The translations under genes were made by a program, and so were the position numbers. 64,000 bases of DNA from Variovorax paradoxus B4 (GTDB taxonomy: Bacteria; Pseudomonadota; Gammaproteobacteria; Burkholderiales; Burkholderiaceae_C): NCBI RefSeq assembly GCF_000463015.1, contig NC_022247.1, positions 3,782,001-3,846,000 of the forward strand, given 5' to 3'. Under the pieces are notes generated by a model, which worked only from the letters and a program-made list of their open reading frames with translations, ran no database searches and was not told the origin of the DNA. Positions 48,373 through 56,918 of the stretch are shown here, in pieces. How positions within the stretch are numbered: position 1 is the first letter of the stretch; each line of letters starts with the position of its first letter.

Positions 48373-49653
48373 CTAGATTCTTTTCATTTTGCAGGTGGTC
48401 GGCAGTTCGGCGCGTTCGGGAGCGATGGTCTTGACCACGCGAAAGCCGTAGCCCGAACCCTCGACATCGAACTGCACGCCCGGCCTGCCCTGCTTGTCCA
48501 TCACGCCGACCACCAGCTGCTGCTGGAACTGATGGTCCGCCGCGCGCATGCGGCCGCGCTGGCCGTAGAGGCTCACGTCGGCCTGCTCGAGCGCGCGCGC
48601 CACGGCCACCGCGTCGACGCTGCCCGCACGCGCTATCGATTGCGCAAGCGACTCCACTAGCAATTGCATGCGCATGTGCACGTAGTCGTCGGCGGGTTTC
48701 GGAAAGCGCGTGCGGAAGGCGCGATAAAAGGCCTCGGACTGCGCGGTCTGCACGTTGGGCAGCCAGTCGGCCACCGCGATCACGCGGCCGATGCCTGCGT
48801 CGCCGATGGCCGCCGGCGCGCCGAGCGCGTTGCCATAGAAGGTATAGAAGGTGCCGTTGAAGCCGGCCTCGCGCGCGGCCTTCACGAGCAGCGTGAGGTC
48901 GTTGCCCCAGTTGCCGGTGAACACGGCCTGCGCGCCGCTCGCGATGATCTTGCTGGCGTAGGGCGCGAAGTCCTTCACCTTGCCCATCGGATGGAGCTCT
49001 TCCGCGACGATCTCCACGTCGGGCCGCTGCACGCCGAGTTGCCGCTTCGATTCGCGCAGCACCGCCTGGCCGAAGCTGTAGTCCTGCCCGATCAGGTAGG
49101 CGCGCTTGATGGCCGCATCGTCCTTCACCACTTCCATCAGCGCGGCCACGCGCATGTCGGCATGGGCGTCGAAGCGAAAGTGCCAGAAGCTGCAGCGGTC
49201 GTTGGTCAGCGCCGGATCAACCGCCGCGTAGTTGAGGAAGATCACGCGCCGCGCGGGATCGCGCTCGTTGTTCTTCTCGATGGCATCGACCAGCGCCGCG
49301 GCGGTGGCCGACGAATTGCCCTGCAGCACGATGCGCGCGCCGTCGTCCATGGCCGCACGCAGCGCCGACAGCGCTTCTTCGTTCTGCCCCTTGCTGTCGT
49401 AGCGGTCGAGCTGCAGCGGCCGCGCCCCGCCGGGCAGCTTGACGCCGCCGCGCGCATTCACGCGCTCCACGGCCCACAGCAGATTGCGAAACACCGCCTC
49501 GCCGGTATTGGCGAACGGCCCGCTCATGCTTTCGATCAACGCGAGACGGATGGGCGCGGGCGGTGTCTGCGCCTGCGCTGCGAAGGGGGCCGCGCATAGC
49601 GCCAGCGCCGCAAATTTCAAGGCCTTGCGACGCCAAATAAAGGGGGGGTTCAT
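48373..49653 (-). CDS. Liv-type ABC transporter substrate-binding protein without adjacent permease
   Basis: Protein of 426 residues from ATG 49653. The signal peptide (RRKALKFAALALCAAPFAAQ, cut near AQAQ) is followed by the type I periplasmic fold: APIRLALIESMSGPFANTGE, AYLIGQDYSFGQAVLRES and AVFTGNWGNDLTLLVKAARE. No permease or ATPase is adjacent, so it must borrow a membrane complex, perhaps the liv operon at 12636-17342, or act as a sensor (inference). It may be co-transcribed with the aminotransferase. Confidence 0.87.
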   Translation of the reverse strand: MNPPFIWRRKALKFAALALCAAPFAAQAQTPPAPIRLALIESMSGPFANTGEAVFRNLLWAVERVNARGGVKLPGGARPLQLDRYDSKGQNEEALSALRAAMDDGARIVLQGNSSATAAALVDAIEKNNERDPARRVIFLNYAAVDPALTNDRCSFWHFRFDAHADMRVAALMEVVKDDAAIKRAYLIGQDYSFGQAVLRESKRQLGVQRPDVEIVAEELHPMGKVKDFAPYASKIIASGAQAVFTGNWGNDLTLLVKAAREAGFNGTFYTFYGNALGAPAAIGDAGIGRVIAVADWLPNVQTAQSEAFYRAFRTRFPKPADDYVHMRMQLLVESLAQSIARAGSVDAVAVARALEQADVSLYGQRGRMRAADHQFQQQLVVGVMDKQGRPGVQFDVEGSGYGFRVVKTIAPERAELPTTCKMKRI

Positions 49654-49728
49654 TGTCTTGAAACGGGTGCAGCTGTGCCTAGATGAGGTGTCAAGCGGCA
49701 CTCAGGATTGAATGGCCGCGCAGTGTAA

Positions 49729-49749
49729 GGGACACACATTCCTTGTCCC
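49729..49749 (+). promoter_or_regulatory. Inverted repeat upstream of the small heat-shock gene
   Basis: GGGACA and TGTCCC face each other across 9 nt, 27 bp before the hsp20 start codon. This position fits a repressor operator or a leader hairpin; I do not recognise a named consensus. Confidence 0.35.
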
Positions 49750-49775
49750 CATTGTGTTCATTCAGGAGTTCTCAC

Positions 49776-50147
49776 ATGTTTTTCGCACCGACCCTTCGCA
49801 CCGCCCGCTTTGCACCCCGTTCGTACGACCGCGCCTTCGAGCGCTTCGTCAACGAAGCCTTCGCCGGAACCCGCCCCTCGCCGCTCGTCGAGCAGGACGA
49901 CAAGAGCTGGACGCTCTCCATCGACGTGCCGGGCCTCTCGCGCGAAGACCTTGCCATCGGCATCGAGGGCGCCGTGGTCCGCATCGACAGCAAGGCAGAA
50001 GCCAGGCGCCAGTTCAAGGCGGCCTACGAACTGCCCCAGGACATCGACGTGAGCGCCAGCGAGGCCAAGCTCGAGAACGGCGTGCTCACGCTGAAGCTGG
50101 GCAAGCAGGTGCCGGTCAGCCAGGTTTCGCAACTGGCGATCAACTGA
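49776..50147 (+). CDS. Hsp20/alpha-crystallin-family small heat-shock protein
   Basis: Short member of 123 residues from ATG 49776, preceded by CAGGAG. The N-terminal arm (FAPRSYDRAFERFVNEAF) is brief. The alpha-crystallin domain includes KSWTLSIDVPGLSREDLAIG and the closing LENGVLTLKLGK. No clear C-terminal I-x-I motif is present, so assembly into large oligomers may be limited. A 21-bp palindrome and AT-rich stretch follow. Confidence 0.9.
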   Translation: MFFAPTLRTARFAPRSYDRAFERFVNEAFAGTRPSPLVEQDDKSWTLSIDVPGLSREDLAIGIEGAVVRIDSKAEARRQFKAAYELPQDIDVSASEAKLENGVLTLKLGKQVPVSQVSQLAIN

Positions 50148-50231
50148 GGCGCAAAGCCCACAAGAGGAAAGTGTCGTTATCTATTGTTTTTGACTTTGAA
50201 GACGCTCCCTAATCACAATACGACAGCGAAT

Positions 50232-50252
50232 AACGTCACATCATGTGACGTT
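50232..50252. promoter_or_regulatory. Perfect 21-bp palindrome in an AT-rich intergenic stretch
   Basis: Arms AACGTCACAT and ATGTGACGTT surround one central C. The single-base centre disfavours an RNA hairpin and suggests a DNA operator for a dimeric regulator, 86 bp before the alpha/beta hydrolase start. The surrounding 50165-50290 is clearly AT-richer than the rest of the window. A possible -35/-10-like TTGACT...CACAAT occurs at about 50190-50218. Confidence 0.6.
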
Positions 50253-50337
50253 TTCACATTTTCCTTTCTTCGTGGGCGTTTCGAGAGACGCACCGAATCC
50301 ATGACGGTGCGGATTCGGGTGCCCTTCAAGGCACGCC

Positions 50338-51096
50338 ATGATCACGCACCTCAAGTCAGCCAACGACGATGAACGGTCCGATACGCTCCTGGTCTTCCTG
50401 CCGGGCGCCTATCTGAAACCCGACGAGTTCGAGCGCGAAGGCTTCATCAGCGCCGTGCGCGAGCGCCACCTGGCAGCCGACTCGCTGCTGGTGGACGCCG
50501 ACGTTTCCTACTATTACGACCAGACGCTCAGCGAGCGCCTGCATGCGGACGTCATCGAACCGCAGCGCGCCAAGGGCTACAAGTCGATCTGGCTGGTTGG
50601 AATCTCCATTGGCGGCTTCGGAGCGCTGATCCATGAACTGTCGCGGCCGGGTTCGGTCGACGGCATCGTCGCGCTGGCGCCCTACCTGGGGCGGCGCGTC
50701 CTTGGTGCCGAGATCCTCAAGGCCGGCGGCCTGCGCACCTGGCAGGCGCCGGCCGGCCCCTTGCCCGACGAGGAAGTCGACCGCAAGCTATGGCCCTGGT
50801 TCCAGCAATACCTGGAGCCGCAGAAATCCCAAAGCCTGCCCCAGCTGTATCTCGGTTTCGGCCTCAGCGACCGCTTTGCCAGCAATCACAAGTTGCTGGC
50901 GGACGCCCTGCCCGAAGGCCGCGTCTTCACGACCGAGGGCGGCCACGACTGGCCGCAGTGGCGCCAACTCTGGCGCAATGTGCTGGACGTGCTGCCGCTT
51001 CCGTCGCTCGGCCGCTCGCGCCCGACGGCTACGCGGGCACCGGCCGCGGCGCCTCGGATGACGCCATCAGCGAAGCCATGGGCCATCGCGGCTTGA
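50338..51096 (+). CDS. Alpha/beta hydrolase family protein
   Basis: Protein of 252 residues. The nucleophile elbow is [14 protein letters not shown] (Ser in G-x-S-x-G), the likely catalytic His is in [14 protein letters not shown], and the first strand reads [12 protein letters not shown], as in small cytosolic esterases or lipases. No signal peptide. The last 22 or so residues (from [14 protein letters not shown]) overlap the 3' end of the convergent tsaD by 68 bp and look random, so a slightly shorter original end is possible. Confidence 0.8.
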   Translation: MITHLKSANDDERSDTLLVFLPGAYLKPDEFEREGFISAVRERHLAADSLLVDADVSYYYDQTLSERLHADVIEPQRAKGYKSIWLVGISIGGFGALIHELSRPGSVDGIVALAPYLGRRVLGAEILKAGGLRTWQAPAGPLPDEEVDRKLWPWFQQYLEPQKSQSLPQLYLGFGLSDRFASNHKLLADALPEGRVFTTEGGHDWPQWRQLWRNVLDVLPLPSLGRSRPTATRAPAAAPRMTPSAKPWAIAA

Positions 51097-52093
51097 CGTC
51101 GAAGGCATAGCGTTCGCTGGCCTGCGCCAGGCCCGACTGCAGCCGCATGGCGGCCGCCATGGCAATCATGGCGCCGTTGTCGGTGCACAGGTGCAGTTCC
51201 GGATAGTGCACCCGCACGCCGCGCCTGGCGCAGGCGGCGTTCAACTGCTCCCGCAGGCTTCGATTCGCGCCCACCCCGCCGGCCACGACGAGCCGCCTGA
51301 GGCCCGTCTGCTCGAGCGCGGCCAGCGATTTCTTCAGCAGCACCTCGACGATCGCAGCTTGCGTGGACGCGGCCAGGTCGGCCTTGTTCGCCTCGAGTTC
51401 GGCGCCGAGCTTCTTCGCCTGCGTCAGCACCGCCGTCTTCAGGCCGGCGAACGAAAAATCCAGATCGCCGCTGTGCAGGAGCGGCCGCGGCAGCTTGAAC
51501 GCCGCGGGATTGCCCGCTTCCGCCAGCTTGGCCAGCCAGGGACCGCCCGGATAAGGCAGGCCCATGAGCTTGGCGCTCTTGTCGAAGGCCTCGCCGGCCG
51601 CATCGTCGATGGTTTCGCCCAGGAGTTCGTAGCGGCCCACGCCGTCGACCCGCATCAATTGCGTATGCCCCCCTGACACGAGCAGCGCCACGAAGGGAAA
51701 TTCCGGCGGATCGGCACTCAGGAAAGGCGACAGCAAATGCCCTTCGAGGTGATGCACCCCGAGCACCGGCTTGCCCAGCGCGGCGCCCAGCGCGCAGGCC
51801 ACGCCGGCGCCCACCAGCAAGGCCCCAGCCAGGCCCGGCCCGCGCGTGTAGGCGACCACGTCGATCTCGGCCAGCGAGCGGCCCGCTTCGGCCATCACGG
51901 CTTCGGTCAGGGGCAGCACGCGGCGGATGTGGTCGCGGCTGGCCAGTTCGGGCACCACGCCGCCATAGGCCTGGTGCATGGCGATCTGGCTGTGCAGCGC
52001 GTGCGAGCGCAGCTGCGGCAGTGCGTCGCCATGCGTTTCCACCAGCGCCACGCCGGTTTCGTCGCAGGATGATTCGATTCCCAGGAGAAGCAT
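51029..52093 (-). CDS. tsaD: tRNA N6-threonylcarbamoyladenosine (t6A) synthase subunit TsaD
   Basis: Protein of 354 residues from ATG 52093 ([19 protein letters not shown]). The metal-binding HxxxH is [11 protein letters not shown], with a Leu where HMEGH is usual. [34 protein letters not shown] and [13 protein letters not shown] follow. TsaD transfers threonylcarbamoyl to A37 of ANN-reading tRNAs with TsaB and TsaE, which are not in this window. It is divergent from nasR with 76 bp between starts. Confidence 0.96.
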   Translation of the reverse strand: MLLLGIESSCDETGVALVETHGDALPQLRSHALHSQIAMHQAYGGVVPELASRDHIRRVLPLTEAVMAEAGRSLAEIDVVAYTRGPGLAGALLVGAGVACALGAALGKPVLGVHHLEGHLLSPFLSADPPEFPFVALLVSGGHTQLMRVDGVGRYELLGETIDDAAGEAFDKSAKLMGLPYPGGPWLAKLAEAGNPAAFKLPRPLLHSGDLDFSFAGLKTAVLTQAKKLGAELEANKADLAASTQAAIVEVLLKKSLAALEQTGLRRLVVAGGVGANRSLREQLNAACARRGVRVHYPELHLCTDNGAMIAMAAAMRLQSGLAQASERYAFDVKPRWPMASLMASSEAPRPVPA

Positions 52094-52126
52094 GCCCGGG
52101 AGTGTAGGCGGCGAAGAATGTCCGTG

Positions 52127-52142
52127 CGGCACGGATGTTGCA
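52127..52142 (+). promoter_or_regulatory. Sigma-54 promoter of nasR
   Basis: CGGCACG-GATG-TTGCA matches the -24/-12 consensus at all fixed positions except the first T, with the required GG-N10-GC spacing. The start of transcription would be near 52153, giving a leader of about 17 nt before ATG 52170. Confidence 0.75.
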
Positions 52143-52169
52143 GCAAGCCCTTTGCTTCCCCTTTCCACC

Positions 52170-53450
52170 ATGAAATCCGGACTGAGTTTTCTGATCGCCG
52201 CCAGAAAGTGCGAAATCGACGAGCTGGACCAGCTCGCGCGCACCAGCGACCTGGTCGGCCTGATCGCGCGGCTCGTCCATGCGCTGCAGCGGGAGCGCGG
52301 CATGTCCAACGTGTTTCTCGCCTCGCGCGGCGGCCGCTTCGCCGACCAGCGCGATCCGCAGATCGCCGAATGCCTGGCGCTCGAGCAGGTGGTGCGCGCC
52401 GGATTCGACCAGCTCGAGACCGAAGCGCGCCCCGGCGCCACGGCAGGCAACAGCGCCCGCCTCTTCAGCCGCATTGCCTGGGTGCTTCCCGGGCTGGACG
52501 GCCTGCCTGCCCTGCGCCGCCGCATCGGCGCGCTCGAGCTGACGCCAGCGCAGGCCACCGCCGCGTTCGCGAAGCTCGTTGCCGGCCTGCTGGCGGTGGT
52601 GTTCGAGGCGGCCGATGGCGCCACCGACCCTGAAATCTCGCGCCTGCTGGTGGCGATGTTCAACTTCATGCAGGGCAAGGAATTTGCCGGCCAGGAGCGC
52701 GCCTTCGGCGCCGCGTCGCTGGCGCTGGGGCGCAGCGACGAGGCGCAGCGCCAGCAATGGCTGCACCTCATCGAACTGCAGGAGCGCTGCTTCCAGGTCT
52801 TTACCGATTTTTCGAGCAGCGGCGTGCTGGCGCTCTGGCATCAAGGCCAGTCCGACGCTGCCATGGCCGAGATCGAGCGCCAGCGCCGCTTGAGCGTGAC
52901 CTCTGCCCAGGCGGCCTCGGCGTCCGTTCCCGATCCCCGGCTGAGCCAGGCCTGGTTCGACTGGTGCACGCGCCGCATCGACGCCATGAAAACCGTCGAA
53001 GACCGGCTGGCCGCCGACCTGCGCGAACTCTGTGCCCGCAAGACCGCGCAGGCACGCAGCGAACTGCAGCGATACCAGCAGGTGCTCGGCACCCTTGCGC
53101 CGCAGCCCGAGGGCGCAGTGTTCTTCGACGACGCCGACACCCAGGCCACGGAGCCCGCCCAGTACGGCCGGCACCTCGAGCGCTCGGTGCTCGACATGGT
53201 CCAGGAACAGTCGCGCCGGCTACAGGCCATGGGCGACGAGCTTGAAACCGTGCGCGCCTCCCTCAACGAGCGCAAGCTGGTCGAGCGCGCCAAGGGCCTT
53301 TTGATGGCGCACCGCCGCATGAGCGAGAACGAAGCGCACAAGATGCTGCTCCAGACGGCCATGAACCAGAAGCGCCGCCTCGTCGACGTGGCCGAGTCGA
53401 TGCTCGCCATGGCCGACTACCTGCCGCTCGATGCAGCGCCCCGGCGCTGA
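52170..53450 (+). CDS. nasR: Nitrate-sensing antiterminator, NIT domain plus ANTAR RNA-binding domain (NasR-like)
   Basis: Protein of 426 residues from ATG 52170 ([20 protein letters not shown]). Residues about 20-260 are a helical NIT sensor; [19 protein letters not shown] is its hallmark and holds the Arg that contacts nitrate or nitrite. A coiled stretch leads to the ANTAR domain at about 365-420 ([20 protein letters not shown], then [20 protein letters not shown]), which binds two-hairpin leader RNA. In Klebsiella NasR, nitrate binding lets ANTAR disrupt a terminator ahead of the nas operon. The gene lies immediately before a leader of that design and the nrt operon, so the same role is likely. 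Confidence 0.9.
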   Translation: MKSGLSFLIAARKCEIDELDQLARTSDLVGLIARLVHALQRERGMSNVFLASRGGRFADQRDPQIAECLALEQVVRAGFDQLETEARPGATAGNSARLFSRIAWVLPGLDGLPALRRRIGALELTPAQATAAFAKLVAGLLAVVFEAADGATDPEISRLLVAMFNFMQGKEFAGQERAFGAASLALGRSDEAQRQQWLHLIELQERCFQVFTDFSSSGVLALWHQGQSDAAMAEIERQRRLSVTSAQAASASVPDPRLSQAWFDWCTRRIDAMKTVEDRLAADLRELCARKTAQARSELQRYQQVLGTLAPQPEGAVFFDDADTQATEPAQYGRHLERSVLDMVQEQSRRLQAMGDELETVRASLNERKLVERAKGLLMAHRRMSENEAHKMLLQTAMNQKRRLVDVAESMLAMADYLPLDAAPRR

Positions 53451-53481
53451 GGGCCACCCCAAAGCGTTCGAATTGGTGCAG

Positions 53482-53498
53482 CGCACAACAACCGTGCA
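53482..53498 (+). promoter_or_regulatory. NtrC-type enhancer dyad before nrtA
   Basis: CGCAC-N7-GTGCA differs from the TGCAC-N7-GTGCA consensus at one base. It lies 92-108 bp before the -24 element, a normal enhancer distance. It is nested inside a wider inverted repeat (TTCGAATT 53466-53473 and AATTCGAA 53501-53508). Confidence 0.6.
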
Positions 53499-53555
53499 TG
53501 AATTCGAATTTCCGCCCCGAGGCCCTTTCACATATGCCGGCAACCGCTCTTCTGC

Positions 53556-53568
53556 TACCAATTTGATA
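53556..53568 (-). promoter_or_regulatory. IHF-like site between enhancer and promoter
   Basis: TATCAAATTGGTA on the minus strand fits WATCAANNNNTTR with one mismatch. Its position between the NtrC dyad and the sigma-54 promoter is where IHF bends DNA at such promoters. It also lies in a short palindrome (TGCTA...TAGCA). Confidence 0.4.
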
Positions 53569-53589
53569 GCAATCGGCAGCCAGGAAAGC

Positions 53590-53605
53590 TGGCACATAGT
53601 TTGCT
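53590..53605 (+). promoter_or_regulatory. Sigma-54 promoter of the nrt operon
   Basis: TGGCAC-N5-TTGCT is a near-perfect -24/-12 match with GG-N10-GC spacing. Transcription would begin near 53616, giving a leader of about 170 nt before nrtA. Confidence 0.85.
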
Positions 53606-53615
53606 GAAGTAGTAC

Positions 53616-53750
53616 ATGGACCTACGGGTCCCAGGCAGGCAGCACCCAACGGCGGGTGTTGTCCACCGAAACCGGACAAAGGCGTCCCCATCCCGCAAGG
53701 GCTCGTTTTCGAGCAGCCCCTGCGCGGTGCGGACGCCTTTTTGTTTTTGC
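53616..53750 (+). promoter_or_regulatory. ANTAR-type leader RNA with attenuator terminator before nrtA
   Basis: In order: a hairpin GGACC-TACG-GGTCC (53618-53631); a hairpin with 5-bp core CACCC/GGGTG (43-47 and 54-58 of 53600s) and hexaloop AACGGC, which has A at 1 and G at 4 as ANTAR targets require; a hairpin TTGTCC/GGACAA (53659-53679) with a loop starting ACCG; then the terminator, arms AAAGGCGTCC (53678-53687) and GGACGCCTTT (53731-53740) with inner hairpins and a T-run TTGTTTTTGC. The third hairpin shares bases 53678-53679 with the terminator stem. The whole 337-bp gap 53451-53787 is thus regulatory. Confidence 0.7.
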
Positions 53751-53787
53751 TTCTTTCCTTTGTTCGTTCTTCAACCGGAGCCCGCCC

Positions 53788-55032
53788 ATGACCGACCCGC
53801 TGAAAACCAGCCTCAGCCGCCGCCGCGTACTGCAAGCCGCCGCCATTGGCGCCGTGGGAGTCAATCCCGCGCTGCGCGCCGCCGTCTGGGCCCAAGGCTC
53901 CGACAAGCCGGAAAAAGCGGAAGTCAAGATCGGCTTCATCCCGCTGACCGACTGCGCCAGCGTGGTGATGGCTTCGGTGCTGGGCTTCGACAAGAAGTAC
54001 GGCGTGAAGATCGTGCCCAGCAAGGAAGCCAGTTGGGCGGGCGTGCGCGACAAGCTGGTCAACGGCGAGCTCGACATGGCGCATGTGCTCTACGGCCTGG
54101 TCTACGGTGTGCATGTCGGCGTCGGGGGCCCCAAGAAGGACATGGCCGTACTCATGGGCCTGAACCGCAACGGCCAGGCGATCACGCTTTCGAAGGCGCT
54201 GGCGGACAAGGGCGCAGTGGACGCACCTTCGCTCGCCAAGCTCATGGCCAAGGAAAAGCGCGAATACACCTTTGCCGGCACCTTTCCGACGAGCACCCAC
54301 ACGATGTGGCTGAACTATTGGCTGGCTTCGGCCGGCATCAGCCCCGTGGCCGATGCCAAGGTGATCGTGGTGCCGCCTCCGCAGATGGTGGCCAACATGC
54401 GCGTGGGCAACATGGACGGCTTCTGCGTGGGCGAACCCTGGGGCCAGCGCGCCATCATCGACAAGATCGGCGTCACCGCCATCACCACGCAGGACATCTG
54501 GAAGGATCACCCCGAGAAGGTGCTCGGCACGCGGGCCGAGTTCGTCAAGGCCAATCCGAACACCTGCCGTGCCGTGATGATGGCCGTGATGGAGGCCAGC
54601 AAGTGGATCGACGCCAACCTCCAGAACAAGGCCAAGATGGCCGAGGTCGTCGCCGAGAAGTCGTACATCAACACCAGCTCGGACGCCATCAACCAGCGCA
54701 TCCTGGGCCGCTACGAGAACGGCATGGGCAAGAGCTGGGACGATCCCAACCACATGAAGTTCTTCGATGACGGCGCGGTCAACTTTCCGTACCTGTCCGA
54801 TGGCATGTGGTTCCTCACGCAGCACAAGCGCTGGGGCATCCTGAAGGAGCACCCCGACTACCTGGCGGTGGCCAAGCAGATCAATCAGATCGACATGTAC
54901 AAGGACGTCGCCGGCGCCATGAAGGTCAGCGTGCCCAAGGACGCCATGCGAACCAGCAAGCTGATGGACGGCACGGTGTGGGACGGCAAGGACCCCCGGA
55001 AATACGCCGATTCGTTCAAGGTCCACGCCTGA
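53788..55032 (+). CDS. nrtA: Nitrate/nitrite ABC transporter substrate-binding protein, NrtA/CmpA family
   Basis: Protein of 414 residues with a twin-arginine-like signal (SRRRVLQAAAIGAVGVNPAL). The mature type II periplasmic fold begins VKIGFIPLTDCASVVMASVL and includes DMAHVLYGLVYGVHVGVGGP and GEPWGQRAIIDKIG, shared by nitrate (NrtA) and bicarbonate (CmpA) receptors. The NasR gene upstream and nirB downstream make nitrate the likely ligand. It is the first gene of nrtABD, preceded by CGGAG 8 nt before the ATG. Confidence 0.92.
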   Translation: MTDPLKTSLSRRRVLQAAAIGAVGVNPALRAAVWAQGSDKPEKAEVKIGFIPLTDCASVVMASVLGFDKKYGVKIVPSKEASWAGVRDKLVNGELDMAHVLYGLVYGVHVGVGGPKKDMAVLMGLNRNGQAITLSKALADKGAVDAPSLAKLMAKEKREYTFAGTFPTSTHTMWLNYWLASAGISPVADAKVIVVPPPQMVANMRVGNMDGFCVGEPWGQRAIIDKIGVTAITTQDIWKDHPEKVLGTRAEFVKANPNTCRAVMMAVMEASKWIDANLQNKAKMAEVVAEKSYINTSSDAINQRILGRYENGMGKSWDDPNHMKFFDDGAVNFPYLSDGMWFLTQHKRWGILKEHPDYLAVAKQINQIDMYKDVAGAMKVSVPKDAMRTSKLMDGTVWDGKDPRKYADSFKVHA

Positions 55033-55042
55033 GGAGCATGCC

Positions 55043-55972
55043 ATGGTCAGCGCTGTCTTCCACTCTCCTCTCGATACGTCCGGTGCCGTGCCCACCACAG
55101 CGCCGCAGCCGGCAAGGGCCTCGGCACCGGTTGCCGCGGCCGCTTCGGCGCCCGCGGTGGCAAGCGAGCCTCGCATGCTGAAAAAGCGTGACTTCCGCGC
55201 CTTCTGGATGCGCGTGCTGCCGCCGCTCGCGGGCTTCGGCCTGCTGGTGCTGGTCTGGGAACTGGTGGCCATGAAGAGCACCACCGGCTTTCCGTCGCCG
55301 CTGGCCACCTGGCAGCAGGCGCTCACGGTGTTCAGCGACCCGTTCTACAGCAAGGGCCCGAACGACCAGGGCGTGGGCTGGAACGTGCTCTCGTCGCTGC
55401 AGCGCGTGGCGCTGGGTTTCGGGCTGGCCGCGGCGGTCGGTATTCCGGCCGGTTTTGCAATCGGGCGCTTCGAATTCCTTTCGCGCATGTTCAATCCGCT
55501 GATCAGCCTGTTGCGCCCGGTGTCGCCGCTGGCCTGGCTGCCCATCGGCCTCCTGGTGTTCAAGGGCGCCAACCCGGCGGCCATCTGGACCATCTTCATC
55601 TGCTCGATCTGGCCGATGGTGATCAACACCGCCGTCGGCGTGCAGCGGGTTCCGAGCGACTACATGAACGTGGCCAAGGTGCTGAACCTGTCCGAGTGGA
55701 AGATCTTCACCCGGATCCTGTTCCCGGCCGTGCTGCCCTACATGCTGACGGGCGTGCGCCTGGCCGTGGGCACCGCCTGGCTGGTGATCGTCGCGGCCGA
55801 AATGCTCACCGGCGGCGTCGGCATCGGCTTCTGGGTGTGGGACGAGTGGAACAACCTCAACGTCGCCAACATCATCATCGCGATCTTCGTGATCGGCATC
55901 GTCGGCCTGGTGCTGGAGTTCGCGCTCATCAAGCTTGCAACTGCATTCACGTTCGAAGAGGTGAAGTCATGA
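55043..55972 (+). CDS. nrtB: Nitrate ABC transporter permease NrtB
   Basis: Inner-membrane permease of 309 residues, BPD_transp_1 family, six helices after an Ala/Pro-rich cytoplasmic N-terminus of about 40 residues. The first helix reads LPPLAGFGLLVLVWELVAM. The EAA-type loop that touches the ATPase is near VLNLSEWKIFTRILFPAVLP. The start ATG is 10 nt after nrtA's stop; its own stop overlaps the ATPase start (ATGA). Confidence 0.93.
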   Translation: MVSAVFHSPLDTSGAVPTTAPQPARASAPVAAAASAPAVASEPRMLKKRDFRAFWMRVLPPLAGFGLLVLVWELVAMKSTTGFPSPLATWQQALTVFSDPFYSKGPNDQGVGWNVLSSLQRVALGFGLAAAVGIPAGFAIGRFEFLSRMFNPLISLLRPVSPLAWLPIGLLVFKGANPAAIWTIFICSIWPMVINTAVGVQRVPSDYMNVAKVLNLSEWKIFTRILFPAVLPYMLTGVRLAVGTAWLVIVAAEMLTGGVGIGFWVWDEWNNLNVANIIIAIFVIGIVGLVLEFALIKLATAFTFEEVKS

Positions 55973-56778
55973 ACGATGACATGAAATACATCGAGATCCA
56001 TAACGTCGAGCAGCGCTTCAAGACGGCCAAGGGCAGCTTCCTTGCGCTGCAGGGCGTCAACCTGAACGTGGCCAAGGGAGAGTTCGTCACGTTGATCGGC
56101 CATTCCGGCTGCGGCAAGTCGACGCTCCTGAACCTCATCGCCGGCCTGACCACGCCAACGCAGGGCGTGCTGCTGTGCGCGAACAGGGAAATCAAGGGCC
56201 CGGGCCCGGAACGCGCGGTGGTGTTCCAGAACCACTCGCTGCTGCCCTGGCTCACCTGCTTCGAGAACGTGTACCTGGCCGTCGAGCGCGTCTTTGCCGC
56301 CACCGAAGGCAAGGCGCAGCTGCGCGCTCGCACCGATGCGGCGCTTGCGATGGTCGGCCTCTCGGCCGCCGCGCAGAAGCGCCCCGGCGAAATCTCCGGC
56401 GGTATGAAGCAGCGCGTGGGCATTGCGCGCGCGCTGTCGATGGAGCCCAAGGTGCTGCTGATGGACGAGCCCTTCGGCGCCCTCGACGCACTCACGCGCG
56501 CCAAGCTGCAGGACGAGCTGCTCGCCATCGTGCAGAAGACGCATAGCACCGTCGTCATGGTCACGCACGACGTCGACGAGGCGGTGCTGCTCTCCGACCG
56601 CATCGTGATGCTCACCAACGGCCCGGCCGCCACCATCGGCGAGGTGTTGAAAGTCGACATCGCGCGTCCGCGCAACCGTGTCGAACTGGCCGAAGACCCG
56701 GCCTACGTTCACGCCCGCAAGGCGGTGATCGATTTCCTCTACACGCGCCAGGCGCACGTAGAAAAAGTCGCAGCTTGA
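55969..56778 (+). CDS. nrtD: Nitrate ABC transporter ATP-binding protein, NrtD type
   Basis: ATPase of 269 residues. Walker A is GHSGCGKST, the signature ISGGMKQRVGIARALSMEP, and Walker B VLLMDEPFGALDALTR. It lacks the extra receptor-like domain of cyanobacterial NrtC, so one ATPase gene serves as a homodimer. Translationally coupled to nrtB. A dispersed repeat separates its 3' end from the convergent second ANTAR gene. Confidence 0.93.
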   Translation: MNDDMKYIEIHNVEQRFKTAKGSFLALQGVNLNVAKGEFVTLIGHSGCGKSTLLNLIAGLTTPTQGVLLCANREIKGPGPERAVVFQNHSLLPWLTCFENVYLAVERVFAATEGKAQLRARTDAALAMVGLSAAAQKRPGEISGGMKQRVGIARALSMEPKVLLMDEPFGALDALTRAKLQDELLAIVQKTHSTVVMVTHDVDEAVLLSDRIVMLTNGPAATIGEVLKVDIARPRNRVELAEDPAYVHARKAVIDFLYTRQAHVEKVAA

Positions 56779-56819
56779 CCGGCGCGCAAGGCGCATGACG
56801 CGATGTCAGCCCTTCGTGG

Positions 56820-56893
56820 AACACCGCGGAACCGGCTTCGCCGGGCCGCTGGTGTTGCCCCCGGTGAGGGGGTTGGCGAAGCGACACGAAGTG
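56820..56893 (-). repeat. Dispersed intergenic repeat, copy 2
   Basis: Reverse-orientation copy of the repeat at 47087-47156: same CACTTCGTGT border, CCCCCT...GGGGGCAACACC centre and CGGCCCGGCGAAGCCGGTTC arm. It sits between the convergent 3' ends of nrtD and the second ANTAR gene, where its dyads could act as a terminator. Confidence 0.85.
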
Positions 56894-56918
56894 CGCGCAG
56901 ACTGGGGGTGAGCCAGGC

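Noticed and set aside
50148..50337. AT-rich gap as a sign of horizontal transfer
   Set aside because: Only about 120 bp differs; the flanking genes have normal composition and there is no integrase, repeat border or tRNA. A regulatory explanation is simpler.
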